Assembly (NCBI GenBank): GCA_029260155.1
Contig: JAJDDU010000440.1
Span: 1-26,940 of the forward strand
Source of the DNA: Phycisphaerae bacterium
Lineage (GTDB): Bacteria > Planctomycetota > Phycisphaerae > UBA1845
DNA: 26,940 nt
Direction: 5' to 3'
This document shows, piece after piece, positions 1-7,741 of the stretch. Every line of letters begins with the position of its first letter. Positions within the stretch are counted from its first letter, which is position 1. The notes beneath the pieces were generated by a model that worked only from the letters and a program-made list of their open reading frames with translations, was not told the origin of the DNA and searched no databases. Both the position numbers and the translations under genes were made by a program.

Positions 1-140
1 AACGGTGCTATACTACCTGCGGACATCGTGCTTCTCCTTCCAGGCCAAACGGAGTTCGTCAAAACACCCGATTAGCCTACGGAGAGCCGATGTCCTTGTC
101 TTTCAAGGGGTTAGGTCAGTAACTTTTTGGGAGGAGAACC
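1..140. repeat. Left copy of perfect 140-bp inverted terminal repeat
   Basis: Positions 1-140 are the exact reverse complement of 26801-26940; base 141 (c) and the complement of base 26800 (t) are the first to differ. Read from the inside outwards the repeat begins GGTTCTCCTCCCAAAAAGTT. No convincing protein is encoded in it. The abrupt shared boundary, with unrelated flanks on the two sides, is what the end of a multi-copy insertion element looks like when an assembly stops inside it. I do not recognise the element family. Confidence 0.9.
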
Positions 141-314
141 CTAAAGAAGGAGCAACCCCACGTCAGAGTCATCGCCGTGAGCGCCCCTGGGAATGAGCTC
201 TTCCTCACAAGCGCAAAGGGCCTCGGAGCCGCCCACGTGTTTCCGAAGCCGTTCGAACTCGCCGACATCACAAGTGCCGCCGAGGAGTTGCTGGGGCAAC
301 GGACCGCCCGTTGA
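141..314 (+). pseudogene. C-terminal remnant of a response-regulator receiver domain, cut by the terminal repeat
   Basis: The frame starting at the first base after the repeat reads 57 residues to a TGA at 312-314. It begins LKKEQPHVRVIAVS, an alpha3 end and beta4 strand, and continues with LTSAKGLGAAHVFPKPFE. That contains the beta4-alpha4 turn and the conserved Lys-Pro of CheY-like receivers (KPF, residues 36-38), followed by helix alpha5 (ADITSAAEELL). The phosphoacceptor Asp and the whole N-terminal two thirds are missing. In the repeat the same frame meets a stop at 120-122, so there is no start codon. The receiver assignment rests on this motif order. The likely history is that the element inserted into a two-component gene, or that a rearrangement joined them. 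Confidence 0.75.
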
Positions 315-396
315 TGACGAATTGTCTGTTCCCATCTCGGGGAGCAGACCAGATCGGCCTTGGACCCCGTTCGTGACGCCGGATAAACTCCCGCCT

Positions 397-831
397 ATGC
401 CGAATGCGCGAAAAGAACCACGACAGGCGATTCGCCGACCAATGACTTGGCCGGCGCGCGTTCTGATTTCCGTAATGATCCCACTGATCTGCGGAATCGG
501 CGTCGCGGCGACCGGTCTGCCGCGAAAGGCCTACAACAATGCCCCGCAATTCTGGACACTCACCGGCCTATACGACCCAACTCCCATCCCAGTGCCCAAA
601 CGCATTCAGCCCGAGAAACGTGCGCCAAACCTGACGCTGACGCTCCGCTACATCACGGAAGGCACGTTGTATACAGTGACTATCTTCCCCGCATTCATTC
701 TCGCCATCTTCATCTACGATCGCCTGACGTTTCGCTATTCCCGAGACGGTTACTTACACTGCCTCGAATGCGGACACATCTTGCGAGGACTTACTGAACC
801 CCGATGTCCGGAATGCGGCAAGACGATTTGA
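397..831 (+). CDS. Membrane protein with C-terminal zinc ribbon (CLECGHILRGLTEPRCPECG)
   Basis: About 144 residues. A hydrophobic segment lies near residues 21-38 (VLISVMIPLICGIGVAAT) and a second near residues 93-110 (TVTIFPAFILAIFIY). A C-terminal zinc ribbon follows, with two CxxC pairs: CLEC and CPEC. This architecture of two membrane spans plus a C-terminal CG-x-LRGL-x-RCPECG ribbon is very common in Planctomycetota; its function is unknown. The frame is open from 193, but the upstream part overlaps the receiver-domain remnant in another frame and is not protein-like. I therefore place the start at ATG 397; ATG 442 is an alternative. It is convergent with the polysaccharide export gene, 69 bp away. 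Confidence 0.6.
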   Translation: MPNARKEPRQAIRRPMTWPARVLISVMIPLICGIGVAATGLPRKAYNNAPQFWTLTGLYDPTPIPVPKRIQPEKRAPNLTLTLRYITEGTLYTVTIFPAFILAIFIYDRLTFRYSRDGYLHCLECGHILRGLTEPRCPECGKTI

Positions 832-900
832 ACACGCCCGCTTGGCGGCGATCCGAAGGGGAGCGCGACGCTGCGAATCCAATAGAACCCCCGCTGTCGC

Positions 901-1671
901 TCAACGGCGCCGAGTAATCTCAATGGGGAACGTCGACTGATTGTCTGCGACTTCGATTGGCTGGGAATGCAGTTCATAGGTGAACAGCGCAGAGAAAGGC
1001 CGCGGTATCACGCGGTTTATGTACTGATCCACAAAATCGCCGACTTGCGCAATGGTCGTCGTCGGCACGTAGACAATGTCCAGTGGCTGAAGGCGTACGT
1101 CGCGATCGGCACCCGCAAGAATGCGATCGATATCCACGTTCAGCACATGCACGCCGTGGCCCGGACACGCACGCATCAACAGAACCGCATCCGACCGCCC
1201 GCGAACCGTCAGCCCGCGCGCATGAAACACGGCCTGCACCAGTGTCTCATTCGGATGCAGCAGCACGGCACCGGGCGATTCGATTTCGCCGCCCAGATAG
1301 ACATGCCGCCCCGATTCCTCCTCCACGATCACCGTCACCGTCGGACTCTTGAGCACATCGGCGTACAACGCATTCAATTCCGCGGTCAACTCCGATGGCG
1401 ACCTGATCGCTGCCTGCACGTCTCCGACGTAGGCCAGCGAAATCTTCCCGTCTGCCCGAATCGTCACCTCTTGATCGAGCGTCGAATCGCTTGGGTAACG
1501 AATGCTAAGGCGATCACCGGGATACAGAAGATAATCTGCGGGCTGATCGGGATCGAAAACCGTCCCCACAAGGGACACCCTCGGCGTCGCCGTACATCCA
1601 GCCAGCATCGCGAGTACAACGGGGACGACCCACGCGAATCTAATGTAGTATCCACAGTGTTCTCGGCGCAT
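901..1671 (-). CDS. Polysaccharide biosynthesis/export lipoprotein (Wza-like, SLBB)
   Basis: About 256 residues. The signal peptide ends in the lipobox LAGC (Cys about 26), so it should be lipidated. Next comes the Poly_export region with PGDRLSIRYPSDSTLDQEVTIRADGKISLAYVGD split over residues about 55-95, then an SLBB-like segment (VYLGGEIESPGAVLLHPNETLVQAV). Members of this family form the outer-membrane or periplasmic channel for exopolysaccharide export. A partner polysaccharide co-polymerase is not in the window, but a glycosyltransferase/polymerase cluster lies at 12112-19518. The frame also opens with TTG at 1692; I chose ATG 1671 because it leaves a normal signal peptide. The gene follows the 53-aa lipoprotein on the same strand by 53 bp and probably shares its promoter. 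Confidence 0.85.
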   Translation of the reverse strand: MRREHCGYYIRFAWVVPVVLAMLAGCTATPRVSLVGTVFDPDQPADYLLYPGDRLSIRYPSDSTLDQEVTIRADGKISLAYVGDVQAAIRSPSELTAELNALYADVLKSPTVTVIVEEESGRHVYLGGEIESPGAVLLHPNETLVQAVFHARGLTVRGRSDAVLLMRACPGHGVHVLNVDIDRILAGADRDVRLQPLDIVYVPTTTIAQVGDFVDQYINRVIPRPFSALFTYELHSQPIEVADNQSTFPIEITRRR

Positions 1672-1724
1672 CTGTATCCACTCGCTCCGCAAAATCCACG
1701 GATTGCAATCCGCTCGTCGTGCCC

Positions 1725-1886
1725 CTAAATCGGTGGCAAAACTACGTTGAGGACGTCACTGAGCACAGCGCTCGCAACCTCCGCAATACTGCTGCCGAGC
1801 AGATTCGGCAGAAAATTGTCCGGCAGGCAACCGCTCAGCGACAGCAATCCTGCCGCCGAGGCCAAGTAACAAGAACGTCTCAACAT
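1725..1886 (-). CDS. Tiny lipoprotein, 53 aa
   Basis: The protein starts MLRRSCYLASAAGLLSLSGC, a short basic n-region and hydrophobic core ending in a lipobox (LSGC, Cys20). Roughly 33 mature residues follow, with LPDNFLPNLL and a hydrophobic Ala/Val/Leu-rich end. A good ribosome binding site (AGGAG, 8 nt before the ATG) and a consensus-like promoter 80-110 bp upstream support it as a real gene despite its size. Planctomycetes carry many such tiny lipoproteins with a PDNF motif just after the Cys; their role is unknown. It sits directly upstream of the polysaccharide export lipoprotein and is likely co-transcribed with it. Confidence 0.65.
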   Translation of the reverse strand: MLRRSCYLASAAGLLSLSGCLPDNFLPNLLGSSIAEVASAVLSDVLNVVLPPI

Positions 1887-1965
1887 CGGTCTGCTCCTAG
1901 CACATTATCGGATGCGCCGCCACGCAAGAGTACCACATTCAGCGGAAAAACCGCTCGCATGCTAC

Positions 1966-1995
1966 CATATAGAGGGCATCGGCCGACCCTGTCAA
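1966..1995 (-). promoter_or_regulatory. Sigma70-type promoter for the lipoprotein / polysaccharide export pair
   Basis: On the minus strand there is TTGACA (1995-1990), an 18-bp spacer and TATATG (1971-1966). The expected start is near 1959, giving a leader of about 73 nt. The leader contains a small hairpin, AGCGG-(5)-CCGCT, at 1941-1955. It points into the 53-aa lipoprotein gene. Confidence 0.5.
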
Positions 1996-2100
1996 CGCAG
2001 GAACCGCTCTGCCGCCGCGTACCCACGAATCCAGGCAGACCGGCCCGTTTCCAGCAAGACTCACAGGGGTAAGACGCGGCCGAGAACGTGTATTTCGCAC

Positions 2101-2130
2101 TTGACATCGCGATGCCAGAACCGGTATCCT
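2101..2130 (+). promoter_or_regulatory. Sigma70-type promoter upstream of the PEP-CTERM gene
   Basis: TTGACA at 2101-2106, an 18-bp spacer and TATCCT at 2125-2130 on the plus strand. It would give a leader of about 225 nt before the PEP-CTERM start. The 476-bp gap 1887-2362 otherwise holds only the divergent promoter on the other strand; I see no further gene in it. Confidence 0.4.
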
Positions 2131-2362
2131 TCAATGCGGACAGGTGCTGGGAGAGAGAGGCACCCGCCTACAATCTGGTTCACTCACTAAGGCTGCGGCG
2201 AAGTCGCCCGTCGAGGGTCTCTTGATCGTCGACGTGTCACATGTTGCGGTTCTCGCGTGCTGCGGTGTGGTAGTGGATTGGAACGCCTCAATATCGGTGT
2301 TGGGAGACGCCGATTGACTTGTATTGGGGCGGGTACAAGGGATTCAGAGGGAGATAAGAGGG

Positions 2363-2998
2363 ATGGGTAGAATTTCTGTCTGGGGTATTCTGGCTGCGCT
2401 GGTCGTACTGCCGGCCGTTCAAGCGGAGCCAATTGTCGCCATTGATTTCGTGTTCGTCAACGACGGCACCGGTCCAGCTTACGGCGATGACTTCAACGAC
2501 GGCGTCCTGGGGCCCGAGTGGGAGGTCGTGGACGGTACGCCGGGACCCGAAGTGGGCACGGTTCTCGAGATGAACGAGAACGATTTCATCATCAACACCA
2601 CGCCCATCGCACAAGGCGTCGACGTAACGGTCGCTGCCTTGCTGACTGAGAATCTCGGTCCCGAAGACTTCGTGTTCCTCGTGCTCTTTGGCGACAACCG
2701 CGAAGACTTCTTTGCCGTCGGACTCACGGACCAAGCCGTGTTCGCGACCGACGAAAATCTGGCGCCGCTAAGTATCGACGGGTACATCGGCCCGACCGTT
2801 GGCTTCAAGCTGATCTACAACGCCACGACTTCCGTGCTCACGGTGACTTCCAACGATACCACGATTTTCGACGACGTCCCTAATCTGGACGGCGGCGTTG
2901 CGGAAGTTGGATTTGTTGTTATTCCAGAGCCAGCCACGCTGCCACTGATCGTGTTCGCGGCTGCTTGGCTGATGGTGCCTCGTCGAAGACTGCGTTGA
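2363..2998 (+). CDS. PEP-CTERM sorting-domain exported protein
   Basis: About 211 residues. An N-terminal signal peptide (MGRISVWGILAALVVLPAVQA) is followed by an acidic, beta-rich body with a FNDGVLGPEWEV segment like concanavalin/LamG-fold domains. The protein ends in a classical PEP-CTERM tripartite signal: the PEP motif (IPEPATLP), a transmembrane stretch (IVFAAAWLMV) and an Arg cluster (PRRRLR). Such proteins are processed by exosortases and sent to the surface or matrix; an exosortase gene lies at 8568-9140. The start is ATG 2363 rather than the in-frame upstream codon at 2324, because it begins the signal peptide. The stop codon overlaps a TTG that may start the next gene. Confidence 0.85.
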   Translation: MGRISVWGILAALVVLPAVQAEPIVAIDFVFVNDGTGPAYGDDFNDGVLGPEWEVVDGTPGPEVGTVLEMNENDFIINTTPIAQGVDVTVAALLTENLGPEDFVFLVLFGDNREDFFAVGLTDQAVFATDENLAPLSIDGYIGPTVGFKLIYNATTSVLTVTSNDTTIFDDVPNLDGGVAEVGFVVIPEPATLPLIVFAAAWLMVPRRRLR

Positions 2999-4080
2999 AC
3001 GTCGAGAAGCGACCTTACATCCCCGAAGTATCCCTCGGATCGGCCGGCGCTTCCCCCCGGCTGGTCGTCGCGGTTTGCGCGCTGCTGTTCATTGCGGTCT
3101 CATCTCCCTTACGCGCAGCCGGCACGCGCGACGTTATCCGCTGCACCGTCCCCACGCCGCGAAACTGGCATCAGGACAATGTCCTCGGCGCCTACAGGAC
3201 GGCATGCCAACTCAGTGGCTGGGTCTGCCTGCCCGATCCCATCGAGTGGTGGGCCGCGACCGATGGAGGTTACCAGCAGTCGAAGGTCTTTCAGGCACAA
3301 CAATGGCAGAACGCGCTGCTTCGAGAAAACAACGCTCAGGTCTTCATTCAACTTGATCCGTATCGCCCGCCGCGCACCGGCCCCCTCGCGAGCCGACTGC
3401 CGCCGCAGCTACATAACATGAGCTTCGCATCGCCCGCCGTGCGCAAGGCCTTCACGGAAGAAGCCGTCGTCCGCACGCGATGGTTCAACGCCAAGTACAT
3501 CTGCCTAGCCATGGAGATCGACGCCTACCACGAACAGCAACCCGGCGACTTCGACAACTTCGTCTCTCTCTTCGCCGAAACGCGCGCGGCCATCAAACGC
3601 GTTTCCCCCGACGCCGTCGTGTTCGTTTCGTTTCAGTACGAGCAGTTGCTCGGCCGATTCGCCGCCGTCACCGGTCGCCCCGGCCACAAGCCGCAATGGA
3701 ATCTCATCGAGAAGTTTGAGCAGTACCAGGACGCCGTCGGAATCTCGTCCTACCCGCAGCTCGGCGGCATCAAAGATCCCAAGAAGCTCCCCGACGACTA
3801 CTACAGCCGAATCGCCCGCCACACGCGCAAGCCGATCATCTTCACCGAGCTCGGCTGGTCGACCGCCGCCAAATACGGCGGCTCCGAAGCCACCCAAGCC
3901 GAGTTCCTCCGCCGTTTCGACCACACGACGCGCACGCTCGATCTCGCCTTGGTGAACTACTTCATGCTGCACGACACCGACGTCTTCGGCGAATTCTTCA
4001 AGCCCATGGGCTTGATTGACGCGTCCGGAAAACCGCGCGAGGCACTGGCCGTCTGGAAGAGACTATGGCCGAAAAAATGA
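2995..4080 (+). CDS. Secreted TIM-barrel glycosidase-like protein (paralog 1)
   Basis: About 361 residues, with a signal-peptide core (LVVAVCALLFIAVSSPLRAAG). The body resembles (trans)glycosidase TIM barrels of clan GH-A type. A Glu in LAMEIDAYHE (about residue 174) lies at the end of a beta strand where the acid/base is expected. A second Glu in IIFTELGWST (about 285) is in the position of the nucleophile. VGISSYPQ and NYFMLHD are further strand-end motifs. I cannot name the GH family or substrate. There is no ATG: I propose TTG 2995, whose bases overlap the TGA of the PEP-CTERM gene (TTGA), which suggests translational coupling. It is clearly homologous to the gene at 4312-5436. Confidence 0.7.
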   Translation: MNVEKRPYIPEVSLGSAGASPRLVVAVCALLFIAVSSPLRAAGTRDVIRCTVPTPRNWHQDNVLGAYRTACQLSGWVCLPDPIEWWAATDGGYQQSKVFQAQQWQNALLRENNAQVFIQLDPYRPPRTGPLASRLPPQLHNMSFASPAVRKAFTEEAVVRTRWFNAKYICLAMEIDAYHEQQPGDFDNFVSLFAETRAAIKRVSPDAVVFVSFQYEQLLGRFAAVTGRPGHKPQWNLIEKFEQYQDAVGISSYPQLGGIKDPKKLPDDYYSRIARHTRKPIIFTELGWSTAAKYGGSEATQAEFLRRFDHTTRTLDLALVNYFMLHDTDVFGEFFKPMGLIDASGKPREALAVWKRLWPKK

Positions 4081-4142
4081 CCCGTTGCGGCCAACCGTCG
4101 GCTTTTCCGGCGATCCGTCTCCCAACCCCGCAGTGCGCAGCG

Positions 4143-4148
4143 TATAAT
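4143..4148 (+). promoter_or_regulatory. Perfect -10 box (TATAAT) before glycosidase paralog 2
   Basis: TATAAT at 4143-4148 lies in the 231-bp gap between the two glycosidase-like genes. No good -35 box is visible at 16-18 bp upstream, so this is a weak call. Confidence 0.3.
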
Positions 4149-4311
4149 TCCGAAGTAGGGTTCGGTCCACGACGGCCAAGGAACTGATGAATTGCAATCG
4201 TCAAGTCTAAGACAAACTGTGCCACTGCCCTTGAGCGTTGCCGGTTTCCGACAGTGCTTGAGCACAAGCTATTCGTCCTCCGGGCCACCGACCCCATTCC
4301 GCAACGCGCGG

Positions 4312-5436
4312 ATGCCTCGGGTGCTTCTCGTCATGGTGCTCGCACTGCACGGACAAGGATGCGACGTCCGTCTGCCCGATGCCGACGACGCGCTTGCATT
4401 CTCGATTCGTACGCTGCCGGAGGTCGTCCTGGACACCACGGTCGACGCGACCGAGAGACGCTTTCTAACCGGAATGGTGCCGGTCGCCCTCAAGACACCC
4501 GACTTCGACGAGGGCCAACGGTTCCGCGCCCGCGTCGAAGCAGCCGCCCAACTCAGCGACTGTTTCGTATCCCGCCCGCGCATGGACTGGGTCGAGTTCG
4601 GACCCGACGGCGATGGCGAATTGAACGAAGACCTCGTCGCCGCCGTGCGCCTCTCGCGCGACAGCGGAGCAACGTGTCTCGTTATCGAAATCGACCCCGT
4701 CGCGGACCGGCGGCACGTCGGCATCCTCCCGCCCGAACTGACCGGTTTGGACTTCGCAGACGAGCGGGTCCGGGATCCCGTCAAACGCATGGCCGTACGA
4801 ATCGCCGACGAGTTCAAACCGACGTACCTGTCCATCGGCGTCGAAATGAACGGATACTTCGAATCCAACCCCAACGACTTCGTCAACTACGTCGCGTTGC
4901 ACAAGGAAACCTACGACGTTGTCAAAGCCGTCTCCCCCGAAACACAGTTTATCGCCGCGTTCAACCTCGAAGCCCTTCAGGGGTTCTTTGGTGACCTCGA
5001 CGAATTCAGCAATCACGAGCCGCAGTGGTTCCTGATCGATATGTTCGAGCCAAAGCTGGATGCGGTGGCCTTCTCGACATTACCTTTCGGCTTCTTCATT
5101 CGCGCGGTGGTCATGCCGGACGATTACCTCTCGCGCATCGAGATTCATACCTCGCGGGACGTCCTCTTCACCGAGATGGGTTGGCCCGGCGACGCCGGCG
5201 ACCCGCTGCACTCACCGATCTCCCAGGCGGAGTACCTCGCCCAGATGATGCGCTTGATCGATGATATGTCGCAGGTCCGCCTGGTCGTCTGGGCCAGCGG
5301 CTTCGACGCCGACCCCGACACCCCCCTGGCCGAAACCCCCGAATTCAAGACGCTTGGTCTTTTCGACCACCGGGACGTCCCAAAGCCGTCACTGGACGTC
5401 TGGACTTCCATACACAGCCTTCCGCACCGACCCTGA
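4312..5436 (+). CDS. Exported TIM-barrel glycosidase-like protein (paralog 2)
   Basis: About 374 residues from ATG 4312, beginning with a hydrophobic signal ending HGQGC (Cys17), possibly a weak lipobox. It aligns with paralog 1 over the catalytic half. The strand end SIGVEMNGYFESNPNDF (Glu about 178) matches MEIDAYHEQQPGDF, and VLFTEMGWPGD (Glu about 288) matches IIFTELGWS. VKAVSPETQF matches IKRVSPDAVV. It is therefore a diverged duplicate of the same TIM-barrel family, likely a surface or periplasmic glycan-active enzyme; the substrate is unknown. The frame is open back to a TTG at 4192, but that extension has no signal character. A well-placed AAGGA box precedes ATG 4187, but that frame stops after seven codons. 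Confidence 0.7.
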   Translation: MPRVLLVMVLALHGQGCDVRLPDADDALAFSIRTLPEVVLDTTVDATERRFLTGMVPVALKTPDFDEGQRFRARVEAAAQLSDCFVSRPRMDWVEFGPDGDGELNEDLVAAVRLSRDSGATCLVIEIDPVADRRHVGILPPELTGLDFADERVRDPVKRMAVRIADEFKPTYLSIGVEMNGYFESNPNDFVNYVALHKETYDVVKAVSPETQFIAAFNLEALQGFFGDLDEFSNHEPQWFLIDMFEPKLDAVAFSTLPFGFFIRAVVMPDDYLSRIEIHTSRDVLFTEMGWPGDAGDPLHSPISQAEYLAQMMRLIDDMSQVRLVVWASGFDADPDTPLAETPEFKTLGLFDHRDVPKPSLDVWTSIHSLPHRP

Positions 5437-5497
5437 CCTTGACGCCCCGGCGATTAACCCACCTTGCGTTGATCACGGCGAGGTCCGTGTTGCAGCA

Positions 5498-5725
5498 TCA
5501 CCCTTTCAGGTACAGCCCCCCACGCGGTGCGGCCTTCTCCAGTTTCTCGCGAATCTCGGCCCTGATCCTGAAGTGCAACACAACGCGCCGAAGCCAGCCA
5601 GCCTCGGACAAGGCCTTCGCATACCTTCCGCGAATGTCCCGTTCAATGCGCCCCCGCGTTGCGTCCAGCACGCGCCGCCGCCCGTCCGCCAACAGGCCGC
5701 TCGCGAGCCGCTCTCGTCTCCCCAT
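5498..5725 (-). CDS. Small basic protein of unknown function, 75 aa
   Basis: The sequence MGRRERLASGLLADGRRRVL opens a very Arg-rich, predicted all-helical protein with a LRRVVLHFRIRAEIREKLEKA core and no membrane segment. A GGAA box next to the stop codon of the cysteine desulfurase serves this start (ATG 5725; ATG 5731 is possible). The gene begins only about 10 bp after that stop, so it is probably the last gene of the exosortase-desulfurase operon. I recognise no family. Its position just after a desulfurase is the only functional hint. Confidence 0.55.
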   Translation of the reverse strand: MGRRERLASGLLADGRRRVLDATRGRIERDIRGRYAKALSEAGWLRRVVLHFRIRAEIREKLEKAAPRGGLYLKG

Positions 5726-5735
5726 GACCATTTCC

Positions 5736-6887
5736 TTACTGCTCGCGCGAAAGTGAGCTCAACCGTGACACCAAGTTCGGCATCACTTCGACGACGTGGT
5801 CCACTTCATCTTGGGTATTCAGATGTGATAGACTGAACCGAATGGCCCCATGTGCCACGCGCTCCTTGACGCCCATCGCCTTCAGCACGTGTGACGGCTC
5901 CAACGACCCACTACTGCACGCCGAACCGCTCGATGCACAGATGCCCGCCTCACTCAGCAGCATCAGAATCGCCTCCGCCTGCAACCCCGAAAACCCGATA
6001 TTCGTCGTGTTGCAAACACGATCCCCCCCGCCGTTGACCCGCGCGATCGGCACAGCCGCCAGAATTCCCGCCTCTAACCGATCGCGCAGGGCCCGCACCC
6101 GATCCACCTCCCCAGGATCACGTCCGAGAATCGCCTCCGCAGCCGTCCCCATTCCCACAATGCCCGCGACGTTTTCCGTCCCGCCACGAGTGTTACGCTC
6201 CTGACTCCCGCCCACGATCAACGGCTCGATGCGCGTCCGCCGCCGGATGTACAACGCGCCGATCCCCTTGGGGCCATGAAACTTATGCGCGGACAAGCTC
6301 ATTACAGCCAACGGCAAAGAAGTGATATCGAGTGGCATTTTCCCGACCGCTTGCACGGCATCCACGTGGAGTGCCACACCGTGGCATTTGCACAGCTCGG
6401 CCGCCTCTTTCACGTGGAACAGCATTCCCGTTTCGTTGTTGGCGTGCATCAAAGTCACGAGTGCGGTATCGTTCCGAAGCTTGCCTTCCAACTCAGCTGA
6501 GTCCAGGCTACCTTCGTGATCGACGCCCAGTTCGTCGATCTCGTAGCCTTCGTCGCGCAATCGCTCGCAGACTTTTCGCACCGCGCTGTGCTCTACTGCG
6601 GACGTGATCACGTGTCGCTTGTTTGGAAGCGCCCGCAACAGGCCGCGAATTGCGAGGTTTATGCTCTCAGTGCCGCCGCTGGTGAAGATCACCTCGCGGG
6701 GTTTGGCGCCGATCAGGGAGGCCACCTTCTCGCGGGCCAGGTCTATTTCGTGGCGAATCCGCTGGCCGAAGCGGTGCACGCTCGACGGGTTCGCATAACT
6801 GTCCCGCAGGAACGGCAGCATCGCGTCGACGACTTGGGGAAGGGGCTGCGTTGTGGCGTTGTTGTCAAGGTAGATCAGGCGACTCAT
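5736..6887 (-). CDS. Cysteine desulfurase (NifS/IscS-type)
   Basis: About 383 residues, the usual family length. This PLP enzyme removes sulfur from L-cysteine to form an enzyme persulfide for Fe-S clusters or thio-modifications. Visible motifs are the start YLDNNATT, SGGTESINLAI, HANNETG, the PLP lysine in SLSAHKFHGPKG (Lys about 202) and the catalytic-loop Cys in SSGSACSSGSLEPSHVL (Cys about 324). The long loop marks the group I (IscS/NifS) subclass. No IscU scaffold is nearby. A GTG at 6899 overlaps the stop of the PHP gene (GTGA) and is an alternative start; ATG 6887 matches the family N-terminus. It lies in a coupled operon behind the exosortase genes. Confidence 0.93.
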   Translation of the reverse strand: MSRLIYLDNNATTQPLPQVVDAMLPFLRDSYANPSSVHRFGQRIRHEIDLAREKVASLIGAKPREVIFTSGGTESINLAIRGLLRALPNKRHVITSAVEHSAVRKVCERLRDEGYEIDELGVDHEGSLDSAELEGKLRNDTALVTLMHANNETGMLFHVKEAAELCKCHGVALHVDAVQAVGKMPLDITSLPLAVMSLSAHKFHGPKGIGALYIRRRTRIEPLIVGGSQERNTRGGTENVAGIVGMGTAAEAILGRDPGEVDRVRALRDRLEAGILAAVPIARVNGGGDRVCNTTNIGFSGLQAEAILMLLSEAGICASSGSACSSGSLEPSHVLKAMGVKERVAHGAIRFSLSHLNTQDEVDHVVEVMPNLVSRLSSLSREQ

Positions 6888-6895
6888 CGTCGATC

Positions 6896-7741
6896 TCACT
6901 CGGTGATCGGCTCACCTTGCCGCTTGCGGGATTGAAAAACGGCGAGTTGTTCGATGTCCGCGGCGCGGAGCATATTGAGGGCGCGGTTGAAACCAGCTCC
7001 GATGTCGTTGGCGATGTGGGCGTCGGAACCGACGCACATCATGGTTCCGCCAAGTTCCGCGTAGCGTTTTATGGTGGCGGGTCCGGGCATGGGATCGGGC
7101 ATGTCGTTGCGCAGCGTTGATGTGTTCACTTCCGGAACGATGTCGGCTGCCAAACATGTCGTCAGGATGTCCTCGATCACGTCCATGTGTTCCTCGATGT
7201 GCATTGAACCGGCGAATCGATCGGAGTAGCGCTTGCAGAAGTCCAGGTGCCCCAGGACGTCGAAGACGCGCGGCCTGTCTCGGTGTAGTCGCTCGCAATG
7301 TCGTGCAGCTTCAAGCACCGATAGAAGGTAACGGCGGGTGACGTCGGACGGATCCCGGTCTCTCCATATCTCCTGTTTGTGAATCGGCTGCCCCTCAGAC
7401 CAGTGGACGCTAAGCAGGACGATGTCGAACTGATTGCGCTCGATGAACGCGATAATCGCGTCCATGTTGTCAGCCTGATAGTCGATTTCCACGCCTTTGC
7501 CGATGAAGAGTTTGCTGGCGTGCTGATCGCGCAATTGCGCGATCGTGTCGGCGTAAGCGTTTTCATCGAACACGCAGTCGGGGGTTTCGTCGGGGTGGGT
7601 GTCGTAATGTTCGGTGAAGCTGAGCCCAGCCAATCCGAGCTCCAACGCCCGGCGCACGTTGTCTTCGGGCTCGGCATGTGAGTCGAAGGAGTGTCTAGAG
7701 TGCAGATGTTGGTCGAACAGTTTCATGCAAACCGCTTTCAT
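6896..7741 (-). CDS. PHP-domain phosphoesterase (histidinol-phosphatase-like)
   Basis: About 281 residues. The PHP metal motifs appear in order: DQHLHSRHSFDSH (residues 10-22), SFTEHYDTH (about 42-50), a Glu in KGVEIDY, LLSVHWSEG, FDVLGHLDF, PEVNTS and VGSDAH. These match HisJ-type histidinol phosphatases and related trinuclear-metal phosphoesterases. With no other histidine genes here, the substrate cannot be assigned. The ATG overlaps the TGA of the upstream membrane-protein gene (ATGA) and its own stop overlaps the desulfurase GTG (GTGA), so it is an integral part of the operon. A second ATG at 7726 could also serve. Confidence 0.85.
   Translation of the reverse strand: MKAVCMKLFDQHLHSRHSFDSHAEPEDNVRRALELGLAGLSFTEHYDTHPDETPDCVFDENAYADTIAQLRDQHASKLFIGKGVEIDYQADNMDAIIAFIERNQFDIVLLSVHWSEGQPIHKQEIWRDRDPSDVTRRYLLSVLEAARHCERLHRDRPRVFDVLGHLDFCKRYSDRFAGSMHIEEHMDVIEDILTTCLAADIVPEVNTSTLRNDMPDPMPGPATIKRYAELGGTMMCVGSDAHIANDIGAGFNRALNMLRAADIEQLAVFQSRKRQGEPITE

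Noticed and set aside
5..196. 63-codon open frame running from the left repeat, with a partner at the right end
   Set aside because: It exists only because the repeat has an open frame; the two copies diverge into unrelated sequence and show no protein features.
967..1728. 253-codon plus-strand open frame opposite the polysaccharide export gene
   Set aside because: Arg/His-rich mirror of a clear minus-strand gene in high-GC sequence.
4187..4210. Seven-codon open frame with a good AAGGA box before glycosidase paralog 2
   Set aside because: Could be a leader peptide, but nothing in its sequence supports regulation; probably chance.
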